Part shown: positions 1-10,450 of the stretch, piece after piece
Layout: the number at the start of each line of letters is the position of its first letter
Numbering within the stretch: position 1 is the first letter of the stretch
DNA from: Choristoneura fumiferana
Taxonomy: Eukaryota > Arthropoda > Insecta > Lepidoptera > Tortricidae
Assembly (NCBI RefSeq): GCF_025370935.1
Contig: NC_133473.1
Location: 20,641,193 to 20,705,192 of the forward strand
Reading direction: 5' to 3'
Length of the DNA stretch: 64,000 nucleotides
The notes under the pieces: generated by a model
The model's database searches: none
What the model saw: only the letters and a program-made list of their open reading frames with translations
Told to the model about the DNA's origin: nothing
Made by a program: the position numbers and the translations under genes

Positions 1-49
1 AATAGGGCCCTGGGGTCTATGGGTCTGAGTCCATTAACCCTTAATCGGT

Positions 50-241
50 GAAGACCAAAAAGTTGCACACCTTTAAAGCTGCGTTAGCAGGTAGTTATAA
101 TTTCCAATAACTTTTTCCATTGTGACACGAAAGTTATCCATGAAAATGTATGATTAATTTTCGTGACACAATGGAAAAAGTTAATTGAAATTATAACTAC
201 CTGCTAATGCAGCTTTAACGGTGTGCAAATTTTTGGTCTTC
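50..241. mobile_element. Fold-back MITE with ~83-bp arms
   Basis: The left arm begins GAAGACCAAAAAGTTGCACA and the right arm ends with its complement, TGTGCAAATTTTTGGTCTTC. The arms meet around a short AT-rich loop at 134-158. Arm identity is high with small indels. It has no coding capacity and lies in calnexin copy 1 beyond exon 9. Confidence 0.8.
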
Positions 242-242
242 A

Positions 243-430
243 CTCTAATTAGGCCCCATTTACTGGAGCATACTACCACAGAATCAAAATCAGCTATCGA
301 ATACATTTTCGAATACATTTTTCAATAATTACAATGAAAATTGTGACATATAATGAAATTAATAAGGTTCAGTTTCCAACTCAATGCAAGTCGCTAAATC
401 GCCTCTACCTTAATAAGGGTTAAAGTTGCA
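243..430. repeat. Dispersed repeat, inverted copy at 50320-50515
   Basis: The block containing GAGCATACTACCACAGAATC here is found reverse-complemented near 50470-50512. Both copies share the downstream segment mentioning TTGCATTGAG/CTAAATTGCC-like sequence. It is an unclassified repeat family; no terminal inverted repeats or ORF were identified. Confidence 0.55.
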
Positions 431-626
431 CCTGCGCTAATCATTGACATTAGGAAACAATCAATTTTCATCCTGACTTTTCGCCGATTTTTTCCCAAAT
501 GATTCAGTTTCCTAAACTGTTTCCAAATGACGTAAGGATTTTTTTCTGAAACTATAGTCTATTCAGGATTTATTCCAGGACTATCATGTAGTATCCTTAA
601 AGGTTAGGTGAAGTTAATTTAATAAC

Positions 627-968
627 AATACGGTATTTGACTATTTTGTATATGTTTTATAAATTAAAACTACACAAATGCCTGTTATTGAATAGAAAAA
701 ACATTTTTAAGCACCTTTACAAAATACAAAGTTATAAAAGTTTTGAAATTCAAGATTAGACAGAGAAAGACATACTGGCATGTGACGACTTGCTGCATAG
801 AGAAAAGCGTTTGAGAAAGAGACAGGAATATAGATTTTTCAAAAAATCACTATAAATCCAATTTTCAACCGATTTAAATTTCTCTTCGCTTAACACTATC
901 TGTTTATCTATATTTTCATAATAAATATTGAGATATGGAAAAAATCAGGAGTTGTCAAATACCGTATT
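627..968. mobile_element. MITE with TIR AATACGGTATTTGAC
   Basis: A perfect 15-bp terminal inverted repeat, AATACGGTATTTGAC and GTCAAATACCGTATT, bounds 342 bp of noncoding sequence. A related copy without the right end lies at about 3140-3430 and again at 22815-23115 in calnexin copy 2. Those copies carry a GA-dinucleotide tract (3210-3235) that this one lacks. Confidence 0.65.
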
Positions 969-1072
969 ATGAAGTATTCACATTCACAGTTTCAAAAAAA
1001 TCGTTCGTACATACATATTAAATAATTATAAGGACGAGAGATCATTTAGTGCTCCCTTGTGGTATCACTTAC

Positions 1073-1213
1073 CGAGTCCTTGGAGAGTTTGGCGCGCTTG
1101 AGGGCGAAGGTGAGCCTTGCCCAGTCGGCGGCGGCGGCCGCGTCGTCCGTCACGATCAGATTGTCGAACAGCAGCCGCGGAGACATCGACCACAGCTCGA
1201 AGCCCACCGCGTG
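1073..1213 (-). CDS. CNX: Calnexin exon 9 (end of lumenal domain)
   Basis: Forty-seven codons in phase 0, from [10 protein letters not shown] to AKLSKDS. The acceptor CCGCAG is at 1214-1219 and the donor GTAAGTG follows TCG. It contains the conserved block [17 protein letters not shown] of calnexin just before the membrane anchor, plus an alanine run (DDAAAAADW) that looks lineage-specific. This exon is present only in copy 1; the second copy is cut by the scaffold gap inside exon 8. Confidence 0.88.
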
Positions 1214-4200
1214 CTGCGGACGCGGGCGGTAAGGGGTTTATACCACACAAGCGCGAAATGAGGGCTATCGTTTTTTGTCTCACTAGATGGCGCACTGTTG
1301 CGTGAGGTTTTTAAGTATGGCTTTCAAAGTCTGTTATTACGGGCGTGAAAACAAAGTTTAGATTAAAATCATTTTTAATACACCTTAAAACCGTAGCATA
1401 AAAAATATCGAGCATACCACAGTGTTGCAAAAGTCCCCGTTTGTTCGGAAAAAAAGGGAGCGACAAAAACGGAAACCTCACCCTACACTAGCGACTCTAG
1501 CGGCGAATTCATACGCGATAGCCCTCATTGGCTATTGTCATGGTGGCTACGTTCCACTTAAAGAACGTAACGCCCACCACGACCGCTGAAATTGCCGTTC
1601 CACTAACGTAGAAAGGCAGCGGGCGTTGTAGGCGAATGTTATAAGCGAAACGCACGTCTTGAGCGCAAAATGGCGGCCTGGTAAAAACGTGTTTTTTTTT
1701 TTTTATTCAACTGGATGGCAAACGAGCAAGTGGGTCTCCTGATGATAAGAGATCTCCACCGCCCATAGACACCTGCAACACCAGGGGGATTGCAGATGCG
1801 TTGCCAACCTAGAGGCCTAAGATGGGATACCTCAATTGCCAGTAATTTCACCGGCTGTCTTACTCTCCACGCCGAAACAACAGTGCAAGCACTGCTGTTT
1901 CACGGCAGGATTAGCGAGCAAGATGGTGGTAGCAATCCGGGCGGACCTTGCACAAGGTCCTACCACCTGCTGTTGTGAGAGTTGTGAGTAAATATTTCGC
2001 ATAGATTGAAGTAAAATTTATTTCAATCTGGATTCCTGTGAATTTATGGTAGCGTTTATGACAAAACGAATGAGAGATAATGACTCGGAAAGTTCATCAA
2101 GTTCTGATGACATCTCGCTCATTTGTCACGTGTCATGGTGGAAGCCCACTATGACCCTGACCTAACTGACCTGATCAATATTAGGTTATCAGTGCATCTC
2201 TTTGGTGATAGACAATATCTAGAACTGATACTTACGATAGGCGTCATCTGGAAGGGGTGGTCGTCCCTGAAGAAGTGGGGGTTGGGGATCTTGCGCGGCG
2301 CCCATTTGCCCTTGTAGTTGGGATTGGGAATGAGCGGTGCGCGCCAGATGCCCTGCCACAATACAATAATAAGTAAGTAACTAGACGACCGAGCTTAGAT
2401 TTTTTTTCTTTGTTAAATCGTGTATTTTTGGAAGATAATACTGCTAAATAAATATCACGGGTTGTGACGGCCCATAGGAAACTTTCCAAAATTGCGGAAT
2501 GTTTCGAATCGTTTTCCACAGATTAAGGTAGATCGATTGTTCGCCCCCGGAAGCCCTCACAAAGCACAGTCGAGGTCAAAGATATCTTTACACTTTAGTA
2601 CCTTGTCACTGTATGCCTTCTGAAAATTTTATATTGTAAGTTCACACATGAAGTGACAGCGACAAGGTACTAACGTGTACAGTCAACCAATTTGATCCCT
2701 AGGCCACAACAGAACCTAGTCGTAACGACATTATACGTCATTCGATAAACGTTGTTAAGCGATAAGGTTTCATGGCCTGACCTTTCGCAGAAGCAACAAC
2801 GCAACGGTATTAGACTGTAATTTAAGATGCCAGCGTTGTAAAGGGGTCCATACCTTATACTCAGGATTGGGTATCATGGCGGGCTTCCACTGGCCGCAGC
2901 CGTCGCCGCAGAGCGGGTTGTCGATGAGCGGCGCCTCCCACTCGCCGTCCATTTCCTCGTCCCAGTCGTCAGGTTTCACCGCATCAGGGTCTGGATAAAC
3001 AAAGATAAGGTAAGAACGGCTTGGACACATACTTCCAAGGATTCATCGTACTTCGATATAGTTCTATGAGCATTTCAACCGCTATCAGTTTCGTGTCGCA
3101 TATATTGAAGAAATGAGAGACCATAAGCAAGAAATTTTAATGAACTGTAATATCGTATTTGACTATTTTGTTTCTCTAAATTAAGACTACACGATGCCTG
3201 TTATCGAATAGATAGAGAGAGAGAGAGAGAGAGAGACAATTTTTAAGCTACTTTACAAATAACAAAGTTATAGGTTTGAAGTTCAAGATAGACAGAGAAA
3301 GACATACTAATGTCTTGCATGTGACGTCACACGCAAGTAGCGCCATACTTGCTGCATAGAGAAAAGCGTTTGAGAAAGAGACAGGTTATTTAAACCCAAT
3401 TTTCAACCATTTAAGTTTTCTCTTCACTAAGCACATGTAGAAACATTATTCACTAAAGCCAAGCAACGAGATGAATAAATTGCCATGAGACAGAAAAGGA
3501 ACGAGTAGTAATAATGACATATCAGACAAAGATGAAGTATACCTCGTCGTTGCTTTGCTTTACATCTGCACATTTGTGTATCGTTCCTCATCACAGATTG
3601 TGTTGCATGTGTCTTTAGTGAAAGTGAATAATGTCTTATCTTGCTAAATAACTAAATTTTTCTCTCTGAAAGTCGTGGCTGACCCGTTAAGTCAGTTGTG
3701 TAAAATGAGTGGACTGACCAGGAATCATCTCTGGTTGATCGTCGCGCCAGCCGGCCGGCTTGACGGCGCTGGCGTCCGGGATCTGCGCCGGCGCCTCCTC
3801 GTCCCAGTCCTCGGGCTTCGTCGCCGCTGGGTCCACGATCTGTACACAGGAAAACCATTATCTAAACACACGGCTCTTATTAAAAATGTGACATCTTAAA
3901 GTAGGTTAGATTTGACTTGGCCAGTTTTATCAGAAATATATAAAATGTCTGATGTAATGAAAACTGGCCAAGTCAAATCTAACCTACTTTAAGATCTCAC
4001 ATTTTTAAATAACAGAAATTGTTATAGGTATCCAAAGAAATAGAGTTTAATACTTGTTCATAATGTTATTTTGTTCCTATAAATACATATTTGGATTTTG
4101 CATAGAACTTAGCACTCATTTAGATCTCTATTATTTTTGCGGCGAAGCCCACAGCCAAGCATAATTTTTGTATTGAGCTTGGCTCTCCTTTTTACACCTT

Positions 4201-7200
4201 TAACATATATGTTTTTGGTGGGATACAATTATAAGAGCCCTCGCCCACGGCAACTTACAGCGCGATGCTGTCGCAAGGTCCCATCCATACAGACGCAATG
4301 CTGTCGCGCTTCACCCTCCCTCCGTTCTCTCCCCAATGTCATATGACACGGAGGTCAATGTCTCTTACTCTTAATGTTTAAAAAAACCTACCTTTTCCCT
4401 TTCATCCCAGTCCTCAGGCTTCTTATCGTTGGGGTCATCGATCTCCTCCGGAGGGTTGACCGGGGGAGTGAAGTCATCCAGCAAGGATCCCTCGTTGACC
4501 TCCTTGTTGTCGATGAGGATTGTGAATGTGTTGTCTGGACGGACAATCAATGTGTAGAGATGGGGCTCCTTGTCTTTGTAGATGTCTTCAAGGCGTTGGC
4601 TGGAATTGGGAAGTTGTTGTTGAGAAGAATCCGACAAGAAACTGAACGAGGTATATTTTTTAAACAGATTCTTCCAAGTTTAGGCTTAGTTTTTATACTC
4701 CTTTACTTACGGTATGTAAAACGAAACTATGAGGGTTCCGCCTTTGCCATTTTGGCCACTTTAGATTCTAGAAATTGATGGTAAAAAGGCTAATAGATAT
4801 ACTCACGAGGGCTTCTTGCTATGCTTCTCCTCCACAGTGCCATTTCGTGGGTTAGTGTGCCTGAAGATGAAGTGCAGTTTGTTGTCGTTGCCACACTTGT
4901 CGGGCCCGAACATGATAGTGTAAGGCGTCTGATCGTGGAACTTGCGCAGGTCGGCCTTAGTGTTGGTTCCGCGGGAAAGCAGCTTTATGTACGCGCCGCC
5001 GCAGTTCTGGCCCTCCTGGAAACGAGTTCAGATAGAATGCTCCGCCAAAATTATTCTTATTGTTAGCTTATTCTTTCCGCTAGCGTTCGTGTCGTAACAG
5101 CCTAGTGTATTATTATTTATGGGCCCCTTAACAGCGAAAAACAGCGTTGGAAGCTGCAGCATTATGCTGATTGGGACCCAATTTATACTATTCAACTTAT
5201 ATATTTATTTATAATTTTAACCTAAGGTGGTTTTCTGTGTATTGAATATGTGTAAATAAAATCTCTCTCTCTATTTTGTTACACTACCGTAAACTGGTGA
5301 TACTTTAGGAAATTTTGCGGCTACTTTGATAGTTTGAAAAGCGTTATAAAAACCAAAATATTCATAGCTAGATTGAGCAAATGAAGTAAAATAAAAAGTT
5401 AGGTAATTTATGTAGGTATTTCACTGCTACAGATGGTCTAAAAAATAAGGACATGGCATAAAGACTGTTTTTCAAAGTAGCCCCTGCATTTTTAAAGTAA
5501 CCCATTTAAAAATTTACGGTACTGAGCAAAGGCCTCCTCCCGATACTTCCACTACTCTCTGTCCACTGCACACAAGGGCCAGTCAAAATTAGGAGGGGAA
5601 AATTATTAAGTGTCAGTGTGTGTTTGATACTCCTTCACGCTAAAACGGCTGCGAGGATTTGGATGAAATTTGATATGTATATAGCTGGAAGTCTGAAATG
5701 AAATATTCCCACGAAATCCATATTGATTCCCAAAACATGAGGTTTCATTTTTTCATCATACAATGTAATTGGGAATTCCCTTCAGAATTTAGTGAAATTT
5801 CTTAGACTGCCAGATGTAATAAAGATTTAGGTAGTCTAGTTAGTAAATATTTTTTGTTTCACAGTAGTTGCATAGAAAAGTGGACACTTTTTAGGGCACA
5901 GACGTACATTCTGTTGTAAAATTGTAAGGCTCACAAAATAAGTTTGTTCTTCTCATAAATACTATGAAGGCGATTTTTTTTTGCTGATTTTTAAATTTGT
6001 AGGGAACCTTCAGCCAACCAGTCATGTCAGGAATTACCAACTACAACGGACAATAGCTCTGCTTTTCTATTTTAAGTTATAAACCGCCATTGGCGTCCTG
6101 TCCTCCCACCCAAGAGCTTCAACTGTTGAGCTTGGACCTTGTCTGCCAGCATCAATTTACTACATATTTACAGCCAAACAAAAACCCGTTGACGTTTATA
6201 GCGAGTCATCCGGCGTCATCGCCGCTTCCGAAACTCATTTCGGACCTGGACGAGTGCCAGAACGAAATCAAAACAAGGAAGGTAATTTCTTTGTGTTATT
6301 TCTGGCTTTATACCATTTTTATTATGAATAAGTTTTGGCTTAAATTTATCGAGAAGGACGCTTTTTGGCAATGCGTTTCGTTTTGATTTGCGTATCAGAT
6401 TTTGAATGATGCAAACCGAAAAAAACAAACCATGCTAACATTGTTTGTTTTTATCCGGTTAAAGACGGAACTTTTTCTTTAAGATATAAAAATTGTATAT
6501 GCATTATTTTTCTATTATACTTGATGATTTTTCTCATTTTACTAGTACTTTATTGGAATAAGCGAAAAGGCACAGACTGATTGCTTTTATAGCAAACGCC
6601 TAAGCTTTCTGAAAGAATATCAGCACTGCAGGTTACAGCAGTATATGCTGAGTCAGCGCCTATTCTCACCATTGTGAGAATAACTAGTGAAATTGATTAT
6701 AAGTGCATTTCAATTTTCTATTGTAATTTGAGCTTTGTATGGGAACCGTGGTGGCCTAATGGTTTCACCTATGGCCACATGCAGAAGATCATGGTTTCAA
6801 ATCCGGGCTCCAACTTCTGAGTTTCTCAAAATTCATCTGTGAAATTACATTTGATGAGTGCCACCTGCAAAGCAATTCAATGGTGTGTATGAAGTATCCA
6901 ATCTGCACTAGTACCGCTGGGAACTACCTATGGCCGAAGCTCTTTCATTCTGAGAGGAGGCCTGCTCCCAGCAGTGAGACGTATATAGTCTGGTATGATG
7001 ATGATGATGTTGTTATGAATAAGTTTCTATCTACGTATCTATGTACCGGTATAGCAGTGAAGGCACTGAGTTAAGAAACTTAGACAGGTACTATGCTAGA
7101 ACAAAGCTTATCACGTAAAAGAAAATAATCGCCTGATGCAACAGCGGGTATTACTTTCCAATTACGCCTTGAACTCGAAACGTCCGCGCGTGAGTCAAGC

Positions 7201-10084
7201 GCGATAAGCCAATTAACAGCGTGCGTGTCGTTTACGACCGTTGTTGCTAAATGGACTAATGCTATTCATTAAACAAAACCAATTCCAAAACAGAACCTAA
7301 TAGGCCTACCTGCATAGGGAGGGGAGGGTTGGAAAAATCATTATTTTAAGTTTGCATCGGCCCAAAGGGCCAAAACTACACAAAAGTAGGAGGTCCGCGC
7401 GAGCGACAAAATCAAATATACGGTGCTATCGAAACAATGAGGGCTATTGCGTATGAATTCGCCACTAGAGGCGCTAGTGTAGCGAGAGGTTTCCGAAATG
7501 TCAAATATCACTGTTTTTGGGTGAGCTACACGGGTTTATTTAAAATTAGAACAGTTTTGTAGATGTTTTGAAATACCTGAAATTAATCATACAATCATTG
7601 CTTAATTATGGCAAATATGCGTTACGGGGCAATGAATGTCTTGTGTTTTGAGACAGTTTTGTCTTTCAGAAACTTTTTTCCAAACAAAACGGGACTATGC
7701 AACACTGTGGCATGCTCGATACTTTTATGGTATGGTTTTAAGGTATTAAATATGATTTAAATCTAAACATGTATTGTTTTCATGCCCGTTATAACAAACT
7801 AACCACTATACTTCAGGCAGGACCTTTGTCTACAGTGGCGCTACCTGGTGAGCACGAAAACGGTAGCCCTCATTGATACATGAACCACTGTGTGAGCTAC
7901 TAAGCTCACCACCACCACCACTAAATACCACTAAGTGAGGGATGAATTGTCTTTAAGTTTAATTCACTATACAATTTAATGTTTCACTTCAAGTGTGAAC
8001 AAAGAAATGATCAGAAAACAGCACTATGTACATCTGCTTAAATATTAGGTAATTTTCCTAAGTTACTTAAGTTTATATATTACATTTTTTTTTGCAATTT
8101 TTTTATCTTTAATTGTATACTATAGTTTTTAAGTATTTTATTTGTAATTATATTAGTATGAAAAAATTACTTTCTGCCAAGTTTCTTGCGGCGCATTCTT
8201 CTTGGCAATGATGGTCTTTCCGAACGCGCTGGTAGTTTAAAAAATGACGTGTAAAAGTGCCCATTGCGGCCTATTTACTGAATAAATGATTTAATTTGAA
8301 TTTGAATACAGCAGAGGTTCCCAAAGTGGTTCAGGTGCAGGCCGGCCGCTAGCTGTTTGAACGCCCGCGTGCAATACAGATTAAGCCGATATCTGGTTTT
8401 GCCGCCCACTTGACAATGTCACCCTTGTGCGGTGCACGCGATGCACACTTACACTTTTTTTTTGAAAACGCTTGCACGCCTTTTCGCTGCGGGTCTGTTT
8501 AAGAGAACCCTCAGGGGTCTACGGAAGACCAGACAGAGGTCCAACGTTGGCATGAAAAAAATTGGAGTTTTAGGAGTTTTGGGAATACAATAGTAGCACC
8601 AGAGGGTCTACCGAATGAAAACAGTAAAACTTTGAAAGTGGTCTATGAGAAAAAAAAGTTTGGGAACCTCTGCTTTACAGTAACCAGGTATGCAATTGTC
8701 CGTAAATGAGCAAATATGTTTTATATGGTTGCCTGTTACTGCTTTCTAAAAGTAATACTGGATTTAATGAATTGTGTGTTTCATACCTGCATTGTAACTT
8801 CATACTGCACAATGAGCGGTTTATCTTTGAACTCAAACGGCTTATCAAGCAGCGCAGAGATGGCAGCATGCTTTGCTTCAGTGGTCAGCACAAGACCTAG
8901 GTCATCCCGAAGGATCTTGCGAGACGGTGCTTGAATCTGAAATTGATGTTTAAAATTACTGTATGTTTACGTAAGGATCCATTGTAATGCACATAGTATG
9001 TTCAGCAGTTATATACCATCAACTACAAAGAGATTGATTTAATATTCATTTATTGTTAGCATTTTGTAGTCAATTGTACTTTATAATGTATACTGGCGTT
9101 TACAAGAATAGTAAATAATAGTCCAATATTTTTTTCCTGTAAACTGTAAATACCAAAGGCAATCATGTCAGAGTTAATAATAATATCATGCAGCAATAGT
9201 TTTGAAAAAGTATTAACTTCAGAACTGTTAAAAATTACAACTACACTAAAATTCTACATAGTACCATTCTATTCTGAAATCATGAATTATTCACAATGAG
9301 GACAGACCATCACCATATGAATAAAACACAATGGCTTTTAAAAGTACATACTGAAACTTATGAAAATATTGAAGTCCATATTGATATGAGTGATGAGGAT
9401 TGCAGGTTTCCAAACCACTCATCACAATGAATAATAAAAAAAACAAAAGTAGCAAAAAACAAAAAAATTAAGCAAGTCTTTGGAATGATTGAAACTTCTA
9501 GATTTTATCAATTCCAATTTCCAATTCCATTCCTTTGTAAGTATAACAGTTTTAAATAGTACTATTTATAAGTAGAAGTAGTCATTACCTCCCATTTCCC
9601 ATCGTACTTGGCAATATTTTCGTCCACACCCTGTTTCTTGGCTTCTGACTTGACCCACTTCTTCTTGAAGGCATTCTCATCATCAAAATGCTCCGTCAAG
9701 TAAACACTTTTAGAATTTATTGACGGGCTATGATACTGGTCCTCTTCTTCCACAGTCTAGCATAACAAAAAAAGAGTTTGAAATAATTCAGCAGACAATC
9801 AGTTACATTGTGATATCTTAAATAAATTCCTTGGACAAATTCATCAAATCTACCATCAAATAAATTATCAGATAGTTATCAATGTCAGAAGAGATAGCCT
9901 AACTAGGTCATTCACCTCAAAACGTAAGTATAGAGCCTGATCATAACCTATTTAGATGACAATAACTAACCTCCACAGTGACTCCATCGTCAGGATCCTC
10001 GCTTTCGGCGAGCACTTTGCCTGCCGAAGCCACTAGCACCAATAAGGCACTCAGAAAACACACCTTACGGCTAAAGAGAGCCAT
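1073..10084 (-). CDS. CNX: Calnexin, copy 1 (exons 1-9, C-terminus outside window)
   Basis: ER membrane lectin chaperone that holds monoglucosylated N-glycoproteins for folding. Coding exons in transcript order: 9971-10084, 9589-9756, 8787-8936, 4807-5015, 4392-4599, 3719-3839, 2854-2990, 2236-2352, 1073-1213; all introns are GT-AG and the phases join without a break (455 residues). Residues 1-26 are a signal peptide ([10 protein letters not shown], then a hydrophobic run, cut near VLA-ES). A lumenal lectin domain follows. The P-domain has four type 1 motifs (such as [12 protein letters not shown] and [12 protein letters not shown]) and four type 2 motifs (such as [13 protein letters not shown] and [13 protein letters not shown]). 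Four of each indicates calnexin; calreticulin has three. Exon 9 ([18 protein letters not shown]) returns to the lectin fold. The transmembrane segment and cytosolic tail, roughly 110 further residues in this family, are not seen and should lie left of position 1. The start ATG follows an acceptor-like TTTTCAG, so a 5'-UTR intron is likely. Confidence 0.95.
1257..1529. mobile_element. MITE with TIR AATGAGGGCTATCG
   Basis: It begins AATGAGGGCTATCG and ends CGATAGCCCTCATT. It lies in calnexin intron 8, 43 bp upstream of exon 9 in transcript sense. Related copies at 7436-7874 and 28329-28767 share internal blocks in opposite orientation, including the sequence around GAATTCGCC. Confidence 0.65.
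1693..1971 (+). mobile_element. LINE 3'-end-like/SINE repeat of Lepidoptera
   Basis: It starts in a T-rich tract followed by ATTCAACTGGATGGCAAACG and ends near CTTGCACAAGGTCCTACCAC. This is a very common non-LTR-derived repeat in lepidopteran introns. A short related segment occurs near 49441-49490 in reverse. No intact ORF. Confidence 0.6.
3881..4007. mobile_element. Fold-back element in calnexin intron 5 (copy 1)
   Basis: The arms are about 48 bp and contain GTAGGTTAGATTTGACTTGG with its near-perfect complement, enclosing a loop of about 27 bp. In copy 2 the same site (about 23565-23705) has a shortened left arm and a longer loop with a TA-dinucleotide expansion. Confidence 0.7.
6741..7010 (+). 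mobile_element. tRNA-headed SINE with RTE-like tail (copy 1)
   Basis: The head has a pol III A-box-like GTGGCCTAATGG and B-box-like GGTTTCAAATCC. The 3' half carries GAGAGGAGGCCTGCTCCCAG and ends in an ATG repeat, the signature of a lepidopteran RTE-type LINE tail. Part of the same tail occurs at 49310-49445 and near 33183-33225. The equivalent copy in the second calnexin locus is at 27639-27905. Confidence 0.7.
7436..7874. mobile_element. MITE of the AATGAGGGCTAT family (calnexin intron 3, copy 1)
   Basis: It is bounded by AATGAGGGCTA and TAGCCCTCATT. It shares internal sequence with the element at 1257-1529 in inverted orientation. No ORF. Confidence 0.65.
8161..8309 (+). mobile_element. 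Non-LTR retrotransposon 3' tail
   Basis: Conserved segment with CCAAGTTTCTTGCGGCGCAT, ending AATAAATGATTTAATTTGAA. Further copies: 20761-20940 (plus), 29047-29192 (copy 2) and, reversed, inside the insertion at 23975-24140. The A-rich TTTGAA tail is typical of 5'-truncated LINE insertions. Confidence 0.65.
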
Positions 10085-10450
10085 CTGAAAAGATCAGATA
10101 AAAATGACTGAGCAACGCGCAAGCAACACGTCGGCAGCGAAACATGAAATAAAATTATTACAAGCACCTTTCCATCTAGCAAGACCGCGACCGTAAACGC
10201 TAATTTAATTACATAAAATTAAAATAATGCTACACAACGCAGACAATAACCGAAATACGGACACCGGATATCCTCAATAAGTTTAGCCACACAGGGACCC
10301 TTTTTGTGTATCCTGTTAAAAATAGCACCAAGAAAAACTGATTCTCACCTTGCTCTGACTTTTTAACTAAAGTTAGTGCTGAATCTTCATAAATTTTCAC
10401 TGATTGTGCCCGAGCCGAGAAAACTTCAGATCTAGATGGATTTTCGTCAA
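10085..10450 (-). promoter_or_regulatory. Calnexin 5'-UTR intron, noncoding exon and proximal promoter (inferred)
   Basis: On the minus strand the sequence directly before the ATG reads CTTTTCAG, a good acceptor. A canonical donor AAG|GTGAGA lies at 10347-10351. This implies a noncoding first exon beginning upstream of 10349 and a 5'-UTR intron of about 265 bp. The intron contains GACGTGT (10127-10133 region), resembling the core of XBP1/UPR elements, which are known to drive ER chaperones. No TATA box was identified. The same arrangement is present in copy 2 (donor next to 31250). Confidence 0.45.

Larger units (their letters stand above)
5016..8786. other. Calnexin intron 3, repeat-rich
   Basis: The intron holds a fragment of the GCTGCGAGGATTTGGATGAA family near 5630-5720, a tRNA-headed SINE, the AATGAGGGCTAT MITE, a non-LTR 3' tail and a short trinucleotide tract (ACCACC, 7908-7922). 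I see no coding exon in it on either strand. The open frame at 6090-6386 has no recognisable domain and is repeated unchanged in copy 2. Confidence 0.6.

Noticed and set aside
4374..4778. Plus-strand 134-codon open frame (and its twin at 25295)
   Set aside because: It is antisense to calnexin exon 5, whose minus-strand reading has clear P-domain motifs.
6090..6386. 98-codon open frame, conserved between the two calnexin copies
   Set aside because: Conservation only reflects near-identity of the two haplotype copies; there is no domain or splice evidence and it lies in a calnexin intron.
1..10084. Calreticulin instead of calnexin
   Set aside because: Four copies of each P-domain motif are seen, and the exon after the P-domain continues as in calnexin; calreticulin has three and ends in a KDEL-type tail.
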